64,000 nt of DNA from Endomychus coccineus (GCA_958510875.1 OY294067.1:281871242-281935241); one strand, 5' to 3'. Shown: positions 21,286 through 33,185, counted from the stretch's first letter. Numbers and translations are program-made. The notes: generated from the letters alone by a model not told the origin.

Positions 21286-22944
21286 GAACGGGTGGCCCTC
21301 GGGGACTACCGCGGTGAAGCTATTGCATAGCATTTTTTCTCAAGTTATGCAATTATAATTATTTATTTATTTTTAATTTATGCAGTATTTTTTTTTCCTT
21401 GATATTAATTCAAGTTTTTTCTTTGATATTAATTCAAGTTACACTTTTTGAGCGTGGTGACCGATAAGAAAATAAATTTTTTTCTTTTATTTAATAAATG
21501 AGAAGTTAATATCGTTTAAAATATTTTAATTATCTTACAATACATGTAGGTTATTCAGGAATTTGTTATCATTGAAACTATAGGTTTATGGTAACTGAAA
21601 TAAGAGACATGAGTTTGAGACTTGATATCCTCTAAATATCTGGAAAATACCGCGTCAATGGTGGCCCCATATTTTGTTGTGGATTCTTGTGGATCATTAT
21701 TCATTTTCAAATTCAATTTTTCCGAAAGAAAAGTTGTCTACCGCTCTGATTTTTTATCAGCGAAGTTGATGTTGAAATCGCCAGCCAAGATAAGTGGAAA
21801 TTTATTACCATTTGTACCAAGTATTTTCGACCCTTCTTCAGTGTACTCCAGTAAAGTGCGATGAATAAAATGCTCTACCTCGTCCAATTTTGGATTCGGA
21901 GAAATGTAAATTGCTACCATGACTATGTGTAGGCCATTTCTAAGTTTGCATAAGCACGCACAAATATCTCCAAAAAATGAGCGCCTAACATTAACATCGC
22001 TAACGTGTGCAATATTTATTTCAATATTCGGAGTCATAATATTAGTTACATTATTATTATTTTGGTAAATAGCTACCCCACCTTTTGGAACAGTATCTCG
22101 TTTGAATTGAACAATACAATTGAAATTAGGTATTTCAATCGGATTATCATGCGCCATGCAAGATTCTGTAAGAAGTAACACATTTGTTTGTCTCGTAACT
22201 GAATCTTGTAAATCGTATTTGTGACTATTTAGACTTTGGCAATTGAAAGTCATTATTGAAATGCCAATTCTATTACTAAGGAAATCTAAGACACTTTGAG
22301 CTGTCGTCTGAACACTATTTAAAGGCAGTCTTTTGAATTCTTGCAACAAAGATGCAGTCGATGCAGCTTGCCTTCGATTATTATAAAACTTGAATGTAGA
22401 ATTATCGTTATTTGTCGTGATATACAATTTTTCAATATTAGTCACCCGAGAGAGCGCAACATAAACGAGTTCCTGTTATTTTTCGTTACGGAATTTCTTG
22501 ATTCGGTCGCCGCGCTCAAAGCCCGCGATAAAAGCTATATGCAATATATGCAATAGCTTAATAGAAACAGGTACTCTCAAGTCTCTGCTACGAGCGTCTA
22601 ACGTATAAACTCTGACTGACGCGTAGCGAGCTCCTAGAGGCATATGTCAAAATGATTTCGTTCGTAGCTAATTACATAGGACGTCTGGAATTCATGCAAT
22701 TATGATTTTAGATAATTCGAACCTTCTAATTTCGATAGGCCACGTGAAAATCCCGGAGTCTAAAGCGCTAGAGTGTTATAACATTCGTATAAAATAGCGA
22801 AATTTCTCACTTTTAGGAACTTCAAATTAATTAATTAATTTGACACATGTTAGGTGTTTAGGTCTTACATTATTTTTCGTTACGGAATTTCTTGATTCGG
22901 TCGCCGCGCTCAAAGCCTGAGATAAAAGCTATATGCAATAGCTT
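21286..22944 (-). mobile_element. Helentron-type element inserted in a PLE terminal repeat
   Basis: The host repeat reads ...aaaataaaataaaaa up to 21285 and aaaactctttttt from 22945, so both ends are set to within a few A residues. The 3' end (21286) begins gaacgggtggccctcgggg and soon has aagctattgcatagca. The 5' end (22944) is the complement of aagctattgcatatagctt, making subterminal inverted repeats as known for Helentrons. The 5' terminal module occurs twice (22487-22560 and 22870-22944) around a ~310-bp segment also found at 10808-11035. The coding part is 21738-22485. Confidence 0.7.
21738..22485 (-). pseudogene. Helentron Rep/helicase C-terminus plus EEP endonuclease
   Basis: The reading starts with QELVYVALSRVTNIEKLYI, the final helicase motif of Pif1-type (Rep/Hel) proteins, right after the 5' terminal module, so Rep and most of the helicase are deleted. 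After ~60 residues comes an endonuclease/exonuclease/phosphatase domain: ISIMTFNCQSLNSHK, LLLTES (metal-binding E), the GGVAIYQ block, AIYISPN and FPLILAGDFNINF. Helicase followed by an EEP nuclease is the hallmark of Helentrons (Helitron2). The frame ends at about 21738 before the terminal histidine block, so the nuclease is truncated as well. Confidence 0.8.
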
Positions 22945-23050
22945 AAAACTCTTTTTTGAGGTGTCGATAATATTTCATTATCTTTATCAAAAATTGTTTT
23001 GTCATATTCTTGTATTTATATTCTTGAACCATTTGGGTGGATGTATGTTA
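22945..23050 (-). repeat. PLE family A terminal repeat, middle part
   Basis: Resumes the interrupted repeat (ttgaggtgtcgataat, cttgaaccatttgggtggat) and is broken again at 23050 by the TTA-flanked element. Confidence 0.7.
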
Positions 23051-24336
23051 TAGTGGCTTGTGTGAGTCGGAAAAAAGGCCGAAAAAAGCAGAGCCTAACG
23101 AGACTCTGCCCCCCCTCCCCCGTTTTCGAGGATGCTGAACACGATGGCGGTGGTTTAAACTCTTTCTGAGTTGACCGTCACCCCCAAACGGCCAAAAACA
23201 ACCCCGAAAAAGGGTGAAACGCGGATATATTGACATATTCCAAGAAAAACCGCGTCACCTCCCGTTTTCGAGGATGCTGAACACGATGCCGGTACTTTGG
23301 AATTTCTCCGAGTCAACCCCATCCCTTAAACGGCAAAAAACAACCCCCGAAAGGGGTGAAACTCGGATATACCGACATATTCCGAGAAAAACTGCGTCAC
23401 CTCCCGTTTTCGAGTGTACTGAACACGATGGTGATTTTGGATCTTCTCCCCGAAGCAAACTAACCGCTGAAATGGACAACAACTACCCCTTTGATACCCT
23501 GAATTTATGAAGTGGATAAGAAAAATCCGATAAGAGAAAATGTATAACAAATCATTGAATACACACCGGATGATGTTTCCACATTTGTTGACTGACTGTT
23601 CACCCTGAAAAATAGGCGTATACATCGTGTCTGGCTAGGTTATTTGGTGGTTTTTAGGTCTCCTGTATGGAATCAGTGGTACAATTTTACATATTTTATT
23701 TTATTAAATCATAAACATTTTTATTTCACGCGTATAATTACTTATTAACTATATATACAAATATAACACTGTTTCATTGACGCATATAACTACATATCCA
23801 CTATATATCCATATAAAACATTATTATTGACGCATACAATTACATTCTTTATAGGTAAATATAAAACATCGTTATAAAATCCATTTTCATTTAAAAAAAT
23901 AATCCGCTCAATATAATCTACGTCGCTTACAAGTGGCATTACAGGGTTTCACCTCTTTCGGGGGTTGTTTTTTGCCGTTTAAGAGGTGGGGTTGACTCGA
24001 AGAAACTCCAAACTCGTGTTCAGCATCCTCGACAACGCGAGGTGACGCGGTTTTTCTCGGAATATGTCGGTATATCCGAGTTTCACCCCTTTCGGGGGAT
24101 GTTTTTACCGACATCGTGTTCAGCATCCCCGAAAACGGGAGGTGACGCGGTTTTTCTCGGAATATGTCGGTATATCCGCGTTTCACCCTTTTTGGGGGTT
24201 GTTTTTGGCCGTTTGGGGGTGACGGTCAACCCAGAAAGAGTTGCCATCGTGTTCAGCATCCTCGAAGACGGGGGGGGGCAGAGTCTCGTTAGGCTCTGAA
24301 ATATTTTTATATTTTTCCGACTCACAGAAGCCACTA
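23051..24336. mobile_element. Inverted-repeat element with TTA duplication (PIF/Harbinger-like)
   Basis: It begins TAGTGGCTTGTGTGAGTCGG after TTA (23048-23050) and ends with the inverted complement AAGCCACTA before TTA (24337-24339); flanking sequence is the PLE repeat on both sides. The arms (23051-~23480 and ~23935-24336) are themselves tandem arrays: gaggatgctgaacacgatg or its variant at 23128, 23270 and 23412 (142-bp period). No transposase is present. A 3-bp TTA duplication fits PIF/Harbinger MITEs; the tandem arms resemble foldback elements. Confidence 0.7.
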
Positions 24337-25514
24337 TTAAGTTTTCTTGGTTTTATGGTTTCTTTATATGATTGAAAATGAAATAAAACTCTTTTTTGAC
24401 GTTTTGACAATATTTTATTATCTTAATCAAAAACTGTTTTGTCAAATTCTTGTATTCTTCTTTTATTTATATTCTTGAACCATTTCGGAATGTATGTTAT
24501 GTTTTCTTGGTATGTTGGTTCTTGGGTATGACTGAAAATTAATAAACACTCTCTATTTGACGTTTCGATAACAGTTTATTATCTTTATCAAAAATTGTCA
24601 ATTAGTGTTTCCATGTAATTTAGAAAAGAATATATGATTTCGATTAATGAAATGCGTCTGCAGCAGACTTGTGTTTTTAAAATCCAATTAAAACTGCAGA
24701 AAACATTGGATCGGTTGTGTGTGAAAGAGTAATGTATGGCTAATTATCAATTTGAAATGGATTGAATCTAGTTAAACATGAGACATTATTTTAAGATTAT
24801 ACAACTCTAAATATCTATGATCATTTTATGAATTAGTTATTCTATGATTAACATTTCATTTCTATTATTAACAACTAATCAAGTTTAAGATAATTCTATG
24901 GAATCTAATCTCAAAACTGTTAATCATATGTTAGATGATACGTTATCTTTTTTAGTTTCACTTTTAAATAGACAATAGAAAGTGGTACTTCAAAATAACA
25001 GAATTTTGTTAAGTTTGAATTAGATTATTGTGAAGTTTTGAAAGACTGGAATATATTTTGTCATTTATACAATTGTTTTTTTCAATTTGTATACTTTCTA
25101 ATATCAAACGTTTGTTGTTATCCGTTTCAATATTCAAAATTTCTGTATTGTTGTAGTCAAATGAATGGTTAGTGTCTTTTATATGTTTACTAAGCGCAGT
25201 GGATGAATTGTTGGTATATTCGTGCCTATTTAATCTTTTTTCGAGGTATTGGGAAGATTGGCCGATGTATATTTTTCGCAATCTTCACAAGGGATAGAAT
25301 GAACAGAATGGTTATCTTTTTGAAAGGTACGCTGCTTTTTAGTTTAGTAAATAGACTTTTCTGGTTTAAATAAATAACTTTTATGACATATATGTAGGTC
25401 ACAAGGTTTTACTATATTACATAATTTTTCAGAAAGACCATTAATATAGTGATATGTAATGTTTATCTTTTGATCTCTCATTATTGGTATTGATTTTATC
25501 AGATGAGTTATAAA
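24337..25514 (-). mobile_element. PLE family A copy: terminal repeats and 3' region
   Basis: Continues the PLE repeat after the TTA element (aagttttcttggttttatgg). A second repeat unit lies at about 24470-24680, then 3' sequence as at 371-711, and the nuclease remnant at 25009-25450. It ends where another repeat starts at 25515. Confidence 0.65.
25009..25281 (-). pseudogene. PLE family A GIY-YIG endonuclease, second copy
   Basis: The clear frame reads KIYIGQSSQYLEKRLNRHEY and SKHIKDTNHSFDYNNTEILN, ending NNLIQT as in the 712-1137 copy. Homology continues upstream to about 25450 (complement of ctttttgaaaggtacgctgc) through a frameshift at the CEDCE region near 25282. RT is missing here too. 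Confidence 0.75.
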
Positions 25515-25915
25515 ATTAATCTTGAACCATTTGGGGGGATGTATGTTACGTTTTCTTGGTATTCTGGTTCTTTATATGACTGAAAATAAAATAAAAAAAC
25601 TCTTTTTTGACATTTCGACAATATTTTATTATCTTTATTCAAAATGTTTTTTGTTTTGTCATATTCTTGTATTTATATTCAACTATTTGGGGGATGTATG
25701 TTTCGTTTGAACGTTTGAAACGGATTGAATATATTAAATTATACAACATTATTTTAAATACATACAACATTATTTTAAGATTATACAATTCTAAATATCA
25801 TCTATGATCATTTTATGAATTAGCTATTCTCTGATTCACATTTCATTCCGTTCACAACAACTAGTCTAGTTTAAATAGACAATATAAAGTGGTACTTCAA
25901 AATAACTGAATTTGG
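25515..25915 (-). mobile_element. PLE family A terminal repeat and 3' region, third copy
   Basis: Repeat unit tgaaccatttggggggatgt at 25515-25690 (two partial units), then a shortened 3' region leading to the nuclease at 25916. Contains tgacatttcgacaat, the decayed hammerhead segment. Confidence 0.6.
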
Positions 25916-26191
25916 TTAAGTTTGGATTAGATTATTATAAAGTTTTGAAAGACTGAAATCTATTTTGTCATTAACACAATTGTTTCTTTTAATTTGGATT
26001 CTTTCCAATATCAAAAGTTTATTATTATTGTTTTCAATATTGAAAATTGTTGTATTGTGGAAGTCAAATGGATGGTTTGTGTCTTTTACATGTTTACCGA
26101 GTGCAGTGGATGAATTTTTGATACATTTATGCCCATTCAATCTTCTATCGATAAAAGATTGAAGATTAAGATTTCTGTGCCAGATTAGCAA
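25916..26191 (-). pseudogene. PLE family A GIY-YIG endonuclease, third copy
   Basis: Only the C-terminal part is kept: RRLNGHKCIKNSSTALGKHV, KDTNHPFDFHNTTIFN, then KLYNNLIQT. The catalytic GIY-YIG core is lost at the 5' break near 26160, where unrelated sequence begins. Confidence 0.7.
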
Positions 26192-28590
26192 ACAGTATTC
26201 ACGTTTTTTTTCAATATTAGAAAATTATTACCAAGCTATTGAACGCAATTTATGTAACGGAAGTAATGATAATACGAATTTCTATGGTTACATAATTCAA
26301 CACTGAACTACATGGATCTACTAAGAACATCGTAAAGTTATACGAGGTTCACAAGTCGTAATATTTTTTGGTTAACTTGCTTCTCCTGATATCGGGATTA
26401 CATTAAGCGAGACAGGAACACGGGGAAGTCTCCACGGAACCTTGTTTTACTGTATTAGATTTCAACCTATCCGTGTCTATTCCTTTTATCTCGGGTGGAA
26501 AACTGAATTTGGGTTCACTGTTCCTGGTACAAGCCCAGGGAAGTATCAAGATTCCCGGAATGAGAATTCTTATTTCACTTTCAATATTCTGAAACAACTA
26601 TATGCATAAAATATTATTCCATATACTTGATGTTTACTTGCGAGGGCGTGAACAAAATCCGTGGAGGGAAAATTTCAAGATAACCCAATATTTATTTCCT
26701 AATAAACTTTACTGTGCACTTAGTGATATTTTGCTGATATTCTTGTTTTATTTCGGCTCTGCTTAATGTGTAATTCACACCTATCTCAATTGTATTTAAT
26801 TTAACCTCAATTTTAACAATATATTCGCCAGCTAATATTATTATGTTTCTTTGTATGACTATCGTACACTAGTAATATTCTTTACGATCGATTGTATGAT
26901 AATAATAATTGTCTTTTCTAGAATCTAGCATAAATAATTGATAATCCAATCTTTTTTCTGGTAACAACTAGACTTTGCTGAAAAGCAACGTCATTAAAAG
27001 TTGGATGGATTCAGATAATTTTTTTGAATCAAAAATTTTAATTAGAGCCTTCATTATTATTTCTCGATTTAATCGGAGCTTAAGATTAACTCTCGTTATT
27101 TCTACATGTTACATATCGCTCAGAAGTTTTGTATTAGGGAAAAGTGGAATAATTACTGGTTCACGATGTTCGAAAAAGGTTCAGATATGATTAGAGTGAA
27201 AATTACGGCCACGTGAAGACGAAGCATCGGGAAAGGATCGGGTCAGTTACACCCATGTTATATTTGTTTCATTTGATGATGATATATCGAGTTGGAAAAC
27301 CACATAAGGATTTTGAAATCATGATTTGTGGCATATAATAGTATATTCTACAACAAGTTTGGAATGGCACATATTCCACGTGGGCGAAAAGTTTGTAGTT
27401 CCTTGCCGAAGGCGAAGACTAAGGTTCGCGAGCTTGGAATCTGCCATTCCAAACGTGTTAGTAAACTATACTTTCTCAAACAAGCTTTTATTAATGAATA
27501 ATGGTAGTTTTGGCAAACTTCTGTTCCGCAAACATTGCAAACTGTCACTTGAAACTATGAACGTAATAAACGTGAGAAGCTTGAATATCACTATGTAACC
27601 ATAGCAACCTGAACAAAAGTCGTTATATGAACGATGTATTCAACGACAAGGCATGGATCGGGATAATCGATTGCTTCGTTTCCGATTGGTCTAAAACTGA
27701 TACAGAATATATATTCCGATGCAGTCTGTTAGAATAATGATACACGTTACAACCTACCTTTTAATTATAGAATAGAAATTCTGAAAGCGTGCAAGAGAAA
27801 CAATATTAGGTCTTCTTAGAGTTTGTTTGAACAAGCCTCTCCTGACATGTACGTATAGCAACTATATAGTAACACTATCATTATATTATTTTATTGAGGA
27901 TGAAAGAGATGTTATAGATCATGTTGAATCAATATAATAATCAGAATACATTTTTATGTGAATGTTTTTTAAATGACGGCTCTGCAAGCCGACTGACTAG
28001 ACACAACTTGTTCAAACTTGACACTGACTGTCTTGAAGAATCAGGCTATCGGAGTATTACTTTAAATGGATATACGCTAAAGAAGTATCGCTAGTGGCGC
28101 CACCGTGTAGCTGTTATTGTCATTACCTAAAGTCATAGCTTTACGTTATCATCTGTCGAACGCGCATGTTTATTAAGCGAATGTCTTGAAAATGAGTGCG
28201 GAAAATGCGGGAAAAAAAGAATTTGTGGACGAAGCTGCTGTGTACTGTTGCTGATCCGTTTTCGAACGCGTGTTTTCTTCGTTGACGAAAATACAAATAG
28301 CTGCAGCGTGCTTGCAAACGCATTTTCCAGCTTTGCACGTACAACTTGTATTTCGTACAACTCGATGTTCGTCAAGCTACAAAATGGTCAATTATTGTTT
28401 AAAAATGATGATATAATTTAAATAATTTTTTGAAAATAAAAAACAAAATGATATTTGTGGTACAATTCGAACATTAATAATTACATTTTTCAAACTTGAT
28501 TTCGCGTATAAAATTTAGGTGTTGCACACTCAAAAAAACGCGTTTTACTGTGAAACATTCCGTTTAAATTTGAAACCGAAAAGCGTTTCA
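26192..28590. other. No confident gene; one repeat near 27.6 kb
   Basis: Frames at 26403-26597 (minus), 26975-27190 and 27326-27598 (plus), 28133-28375 (minus) lack motifs. 27594-27674 is repeated at 58991-59071. Confidence 0.3.
27594..27674. repeat. ~80-bp dispersed repeat, copy 1
   Basis: Shares atgtaaccatagcaac, atatgaacg and tgtattcaacgacaaggc with 58991-59071; flanks differ. Confidence 0.6.
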
Positions 28591-28599
28591 GCGTGAAAC

Positions 28600-28830
28600 G
28601 GAGTGTGAATGAAAGACTTTCCATTTCATAGAAAAACTGAATTTTTTTTCAGTGTACAAAAATATATTTATACCCCTCAGGGAAATAAACAGCTCATAAT
28701 TGCCCTGTGCTGGGCAATGAAACCTGTTTATTTCCCTTCGGAAATCGGCTTCGCCTCGGGCTACAACACTCGCTTTCGCCCAAAACAACATTTTGCCCTT
28801 AGGAGCATAATATACTATTATTGAATATAT
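28600..28830. repeat. Structured GC-richer repeat with 14-bp inverted arms
   Basis: agggaaataaacag (28679-28692) and ctgtttatttccct (28724-28737) are perfect inverted arms; between them attgccc and gggcaat form an inner pair. Downstream, ggaaatcggcttcgcctcgg is unusually GC-rich for this window. The plus-strand frame 28609-28824 through it has no known domain. Probably a small DNA element; I cannot place it. Confidence 0.4.
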
Positions 28831-30360
28831 AAAATTATATAGTATATATAATGTATTAAATATATTTAAAATTTATTTATTGGCTCCGAGTGATCAAATT
28901 AAATTCTACTCAGTGTGAATTATATAAGAAGATATATTCATTACATTTTTTATTCTGAAAACACGTTGTATGTATACCTTATTTTACAAATAAAATAGTC
29001 AATAGTTTTTAATTAATATGGCGTATAAAATTTCATGAGTAAATATTATTCATCTGCATATTATCTATTTTCGGTAAATAATTTTTTTACTTACTTATTG
29101 AATTGAATTAAATAAAAAAGAATAACCAAATCCTTCACAACATTACATCGCTCAACATGGCAGCCGTATATCGAATAATGCTGTATGGTTTGAAGACAGG
29201 TGAAGACATTCAAAACACAGACTTGTATATATTAAACTACTCCTTCTTAGGAATATTTCATTGTCGCAGGTGAAAATAAATCAAGAAAATTGCCCTGGCC
29301 TCTACAAACGTAACAAAATAGAATTACCGGTCGCTAATTCAATATACCTACATGAAACCGATAAATGTCTACATTAGCTATTACGAAACCGTTCTCTATT
29401 GCTAAAGTTGTACATATCCGATTGAACAAAGGTCGTTGCTACAATTACGCAACGTTTGCAAATTAGGAAAACTCCGTGGGAAGTTGCCGAAATGTGAGAC
29501 AATGTAGGAGGCGGCGACATACTTTTCCCTTAATCCGATTCACTTTTACTACTTTTACCTTGCAACTTTGATATTTATCTGTGCGAAAAATTCACGGGTA
29601 TTTTTGCAACGTCTTCTTTTCGCTCTTGACGTACCTGCTTGAATTCACACGAAATGGCTCGTTAGCCTGGGAGCAATTCTCAGGAATATAATATACAGGA
29701 TGCTCATAATTATTAGGAAATTTATTGTGTGAAATCTAATTAAAAAATTGAATTTCATGAATATTCTACACCACCAAACAGGAATTTCGATATCAATATT
29801 TTCTTCAGCACATAAATAAATAAATTAACAGTTACTAATGCCTTCAGAATAGCTTATAGTACCGGGTGTCTCATTAAAAATTCCATGGTCTTAAGCTACA
29901 ATTACTTGAATTATTGAGTTATTACAATTTTAATTACCCACTGCATATCTTCATACACAGGGTGTGTATGAATTACCCAATTATGTACTGACAAAAGACA
30001 GTTTTAGTCATATCTATGTACTATCTATATTATTATTATATTATGTTATTATTATTTTTCATTCAGGTGTTTGTCCTACATCATGTGTTATCTGATGATT
30101 TTTGCATGTTAGCCTAACAAAAAAGCACTTCACCCAAACATTCTCTTTGTTGGTGTCTTGTGCTATTGCTAGATACCAATGATTCATTTGACAAAACATT
30201 AGGTCTCCTTTTTTCATATATGACAAAAAGTTGTTGCTACAAATACCTACAGTCATACATTTTGGATGACTTTCTCATACCCAGTTGCAGTTCTTCATAA
30301 ATAGAAAGCACTAAAATTTGATCTATAAATACGCAATTTTGAAACGGAAAAGCCTTGGTT
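28831..30360. other. No gene; short TE-like termini
   Basis: tacaggatgctcataatt (29693), accgggtgtctcatta (29862) and cacagggtgtgtatgaat (29957) resemble CAGGGTG-type mariner ends but I could not pair them into an element. 29054-29126 is listed separately. Otherwise unassigned. Confidence 0.3.
29054..29126. repeat. 73-bp perfect duplicate, copy 1
   Basis: Identical to 31245-31317 in the same orientation (starts ctgcatattatctattttcg). The two copies flank the glycine-rich gene. Confidence 0.85.
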
Positions 30361-30369
30361 TTCAAAACA

Positions 30370-30375
30370 TTTATT
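30370..30375 (-). terminator. Poly(A) signal of the glycine-rich gene
   Basis: AATAAA on the minus strand about 65 bases after the stop codon at 30436-30438. Confidence 0.55.
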
Positions 30376-30435
30376 TACAATAAATTACAAATATCCTTAA
30401 TCTAATGTTGCAATAAATAAAAAAAATCAGCTATG

Positions 30436-30945
30436 TCAGTAATATCCCCCACCACCTCCTCCTAAGAAATTGGTGCCTTGTCCAATACCTCCATACCCGC
30501 CGCCATGTCCTCCGTAACTTCCTCCTCCTATTCCACCGCCTGAATATCCTCCATAACCGCCGTATCCGGAACCAGAATAGCTAGGTCTGTAACCTCCGTA
30601 TCCTCCATAACCTCCTACACCACCATAACCCCCTGAGCCTGAGTAGCTGGGCCTGTAACCACCATAACCACCTCCGTAACCGCCACCGCTGTATCCACCA
30701 TATCCGCTGCTGGGAAATCCTCCATATCCATGGTAACCTCCATGGCCGTGATAACCTGGCCTGTAACCACTACCGCTGTACCCGCTGTAGCCACCATAGC
30801 CGCCATAGCCTCCAAGACCGGAGCCGCCAAGACCGGAGCCGCCAAAACCGGAGCCGCCAAGACCGGAGCCTCCTAATAAGCCGTACCCACCGGGTTTAGG
30901 TGCAGCTACAGCTAATGCAAGTACTGCACTGAATATCAGCAACAA
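30436..30945 (-). CDS. Secreted glycine-rich (cuticle-type) protein, last exon
   Basis: The exon encodes LLLIFSAVLALAVAA, a strong signal-peptide core with a likely cut before PKPGG, then about 150 residues dominated by G, Y and S: four GGSG(L/F) steps, GYGGY runs, GYRPGYHGHGGYHGYGG, and two GYRPSYSGSG units, ending GGGGGYY. This is a low-complexity structural secreted protein, most likely cuticular (or eggshell/silk-like). There is no ATG at the 5' end: 30945 begins with TTG right after attattacag, a good splice acceptor, so a short first exon with the start codon lies upstream (higher coordinates). Insect cuticle genes commonly split this way after a few codons. Its stop is TGA at 30438-30436. 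Only intact host-like gene in the window. Confidence 0.8.
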   Translation of the reverse strand: MLLIFSAVLALAVAAPKPGGYGLLGGSGLGGSGFGGSGLGGSGLGGYGGYGGYSGYSGSGYRPGYHGHGGYHGYGGFPSSGYGGYSGGGYGGGYGGYRPSYSGSGGYGGVGGYGGYGGYRPSYSGSGYGGYGGYSGGGIGGGSYGGHGGGYGGIGQGTNFLGGGGGGYY

Positions 30946-31244
30946 CTGTAATAATTAGAAAATTTCTTTAGTCAATCGTTCCATCTAAATTGAAGAAAAC
31001 ATATAATAATAAGAACTAGCTTGGACAATTTCGAAAGATTATATAAGCCAAAGAACAAAATAACTATTGATTGTTTTTCCGCTTATACATCTCCATCCCT
31101 CCTAAATCACCTAGATATTTATCAAATAACGTTTTATTTCTAGCTGAGGGTTACCTCTTTTTGCATCATTAGCCCAGAATAGTATTTAAGCAGGTACATT
31201 TTTTTTAAATTAAGTTTATTCTGATGATGGCTACTTGACAGTAC
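30946..31244 (-). other. Upstream/intron region of the glycine-rich gene
   Basis: Should contain the first intron, and possibly the first exon. Candidate minimal first exons are ATGCAAAAAGAG followed by GTAACC (31152-31169) and ATGCAG followed by GTACTG (31240-31251); I cannot choose. About 31070-31125 resembles 2940-2995, so repeat sequence is present in the intron. Confidence 0.3.
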
Positions 31245-31317
31245 CTGCATATTATCTATTTTCGGTAAATAATTTTTTTACTTACTTATTGAATTGAATT
31301 AAATAAAAAAGAATAAC
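31245..31317. repeat. 73-bp perfect duplicate, copy 2
   Basis: Identical to 29054-29126. Confidence 0.85.
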
Positions 31318-33185
31318 TAACCTCTACGATAGAATAATATAAATTTTCATTGTTTTTGGTACTGGTTGCACCAGGAGTTTCTCTTGAAACAACGCCTGTG
31401 ATAAAAACATTACAATCACGGCGTTCCTTTTCACACTGCTGACATTAGTGACATGACAGCTTTCCACCAGCTTTTTGCCCTTTGACTTACTCTTATTCCG
31501 AAAACAATCAAGTCTAACTTCTTGAAAATGACTTTTTATTACTAGGCTCATACAGAACAGTTGATAAAATAAAATAAAAACAATTGAAAAAACGAATAAT
31601 TCGTTGACTACAAGTAATGCTGCGAGTACCCACCAGACGGCGCGCGCTTTTCACAAAGCCGATATTTCTTTAGCATATAGAGTTCACAGTTGCTGTTACT
31701 CGTACATATGAAATTCGTAAAAATTTCAACTGTTGTGGTTTTCGTCTTATAATCGAAAAATGAGTGAATTGTCTTCTTCCATCGGGTATCAAAACTATTT
31801 CGTTCTCATTTTTAATTGTGGTGATTACTTTGTTGAATTCAGTTTTTGTTTGGAGCTGTAACATAACTCCCGAAATAATGATTTCGAATGGTATATTTCA
31901 CGACTCATTCAGTCGCCTTTTATTTGAACTAGTCAATATTCGAACGTGCAGTTATCTTATAGAATCGTCTACTATTACTTACTACTATTATTTCTGAATA
32001 ACAGATATGAAACTTTATTCCCCATAAGTATTTCACATATTCAAATTCTTATATTTATGGTTCACAGCTTCCGTATCTAACACAACAGATTCATTGAATT
32101 ACTCGCCTAAATTTATTCTTTTTACACATATTGAAAGAGATTGATTGCCTTTGAAAAATATGTAAAAGTAATGAAGAAAGTTTTGATGTTCAAAGTATTC
32201 TCTGATTAAACATCACTTTTCATATTTTTCCACGACCTTTTCAGTGAACAAAATTTTAATTGGAATAAGTTTGCAAAGTTTGATGATGCTTATCACTTGC
32301 GAAACTCCCTTAATTAATTTTTTGTTTTTTAGTGTAAGAAAACAATTGTTGAATCAAAAAATTTGATGCGTCAAGGGTCTGGATAATACCTTCTTGCGCT
32401 GTGCTACGTGAATATATTGCTGGAAGTCTTGAATAAAGTTCAAAGTTTCATTCATGGATACTTCTGCAGTAATCCACTGATTTCCCTTGTTGGATAAAGA
32501 AATTATTCTTTTGAAAAATTATATATTACACAGTCGCTTTAAGAGAGATTGTGAAAAAATACCATGTTTTATTCATTGATTCGACTGTATTCTACAGTTG
32601 ACGATTTCTATTAGTTCGTGTTCGAAATTTTGTTTTGTAAATTGACATTTGTTGCAGACAGCGAAGACAATACTTTTCTTGTGATACATGCTTCGATAGT
32701 AGAATACAAAGTGCTTCGTTTTCAAGATTTTAGATATGTAGAAATATTATATTTTATGTTTAATTAATTAATATTGAATATTGTAATAATAATGCACGTG
32801 TATTTCAAGCATACTAATGATTAAAATGATGATTACTTAAGATGGAGATCACAAAAAAATTTATTTGGAATTGTTGGAGAATTTCAATACGTTTTGGTTA
32901 AAACATCGGTAACACTAGATTCGCAATACTTCCACTAGAAGTTTCCATAATTTGTATTCGCAGGGACATCCAAAGTCTCAGTGGTATCTATATTTGCAAA
33001 GGTATCAAATTTGCAGGGTTATCTAAACTATTATTCGGGGCCAGTCATCAATATATCAGAGTATTGATGAGATCCCATAAAACTCCATGTCTACAGTATC
33101 ACGTCGAGGTTACCAATATATTGGAGTAAGGTCTCCGTTAGTAAATTGCAATGATCTCTAATATGATTACTGATTTAGATGAACA
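31318..33185. other. No recognisable gene
   Basis: Minus-strand frame 31324-31551 (MSLVIKSHFQEVRLDC) and others lack motifs. Could hold promoter or first exon of the glycine-rich gene, not shown by the sequence. Confidence 0.25.

Noticed and set aside
30615..30860. Alternative minus-strand frame rich in A, V and M
   Set aside because: Shadow of the glycine-rich gene caused by its repetitive codons.
31221..31250. CTGATGA followed by a hairpin-like stretch
   Set aside because: No GAAAC core follows within the required distance.
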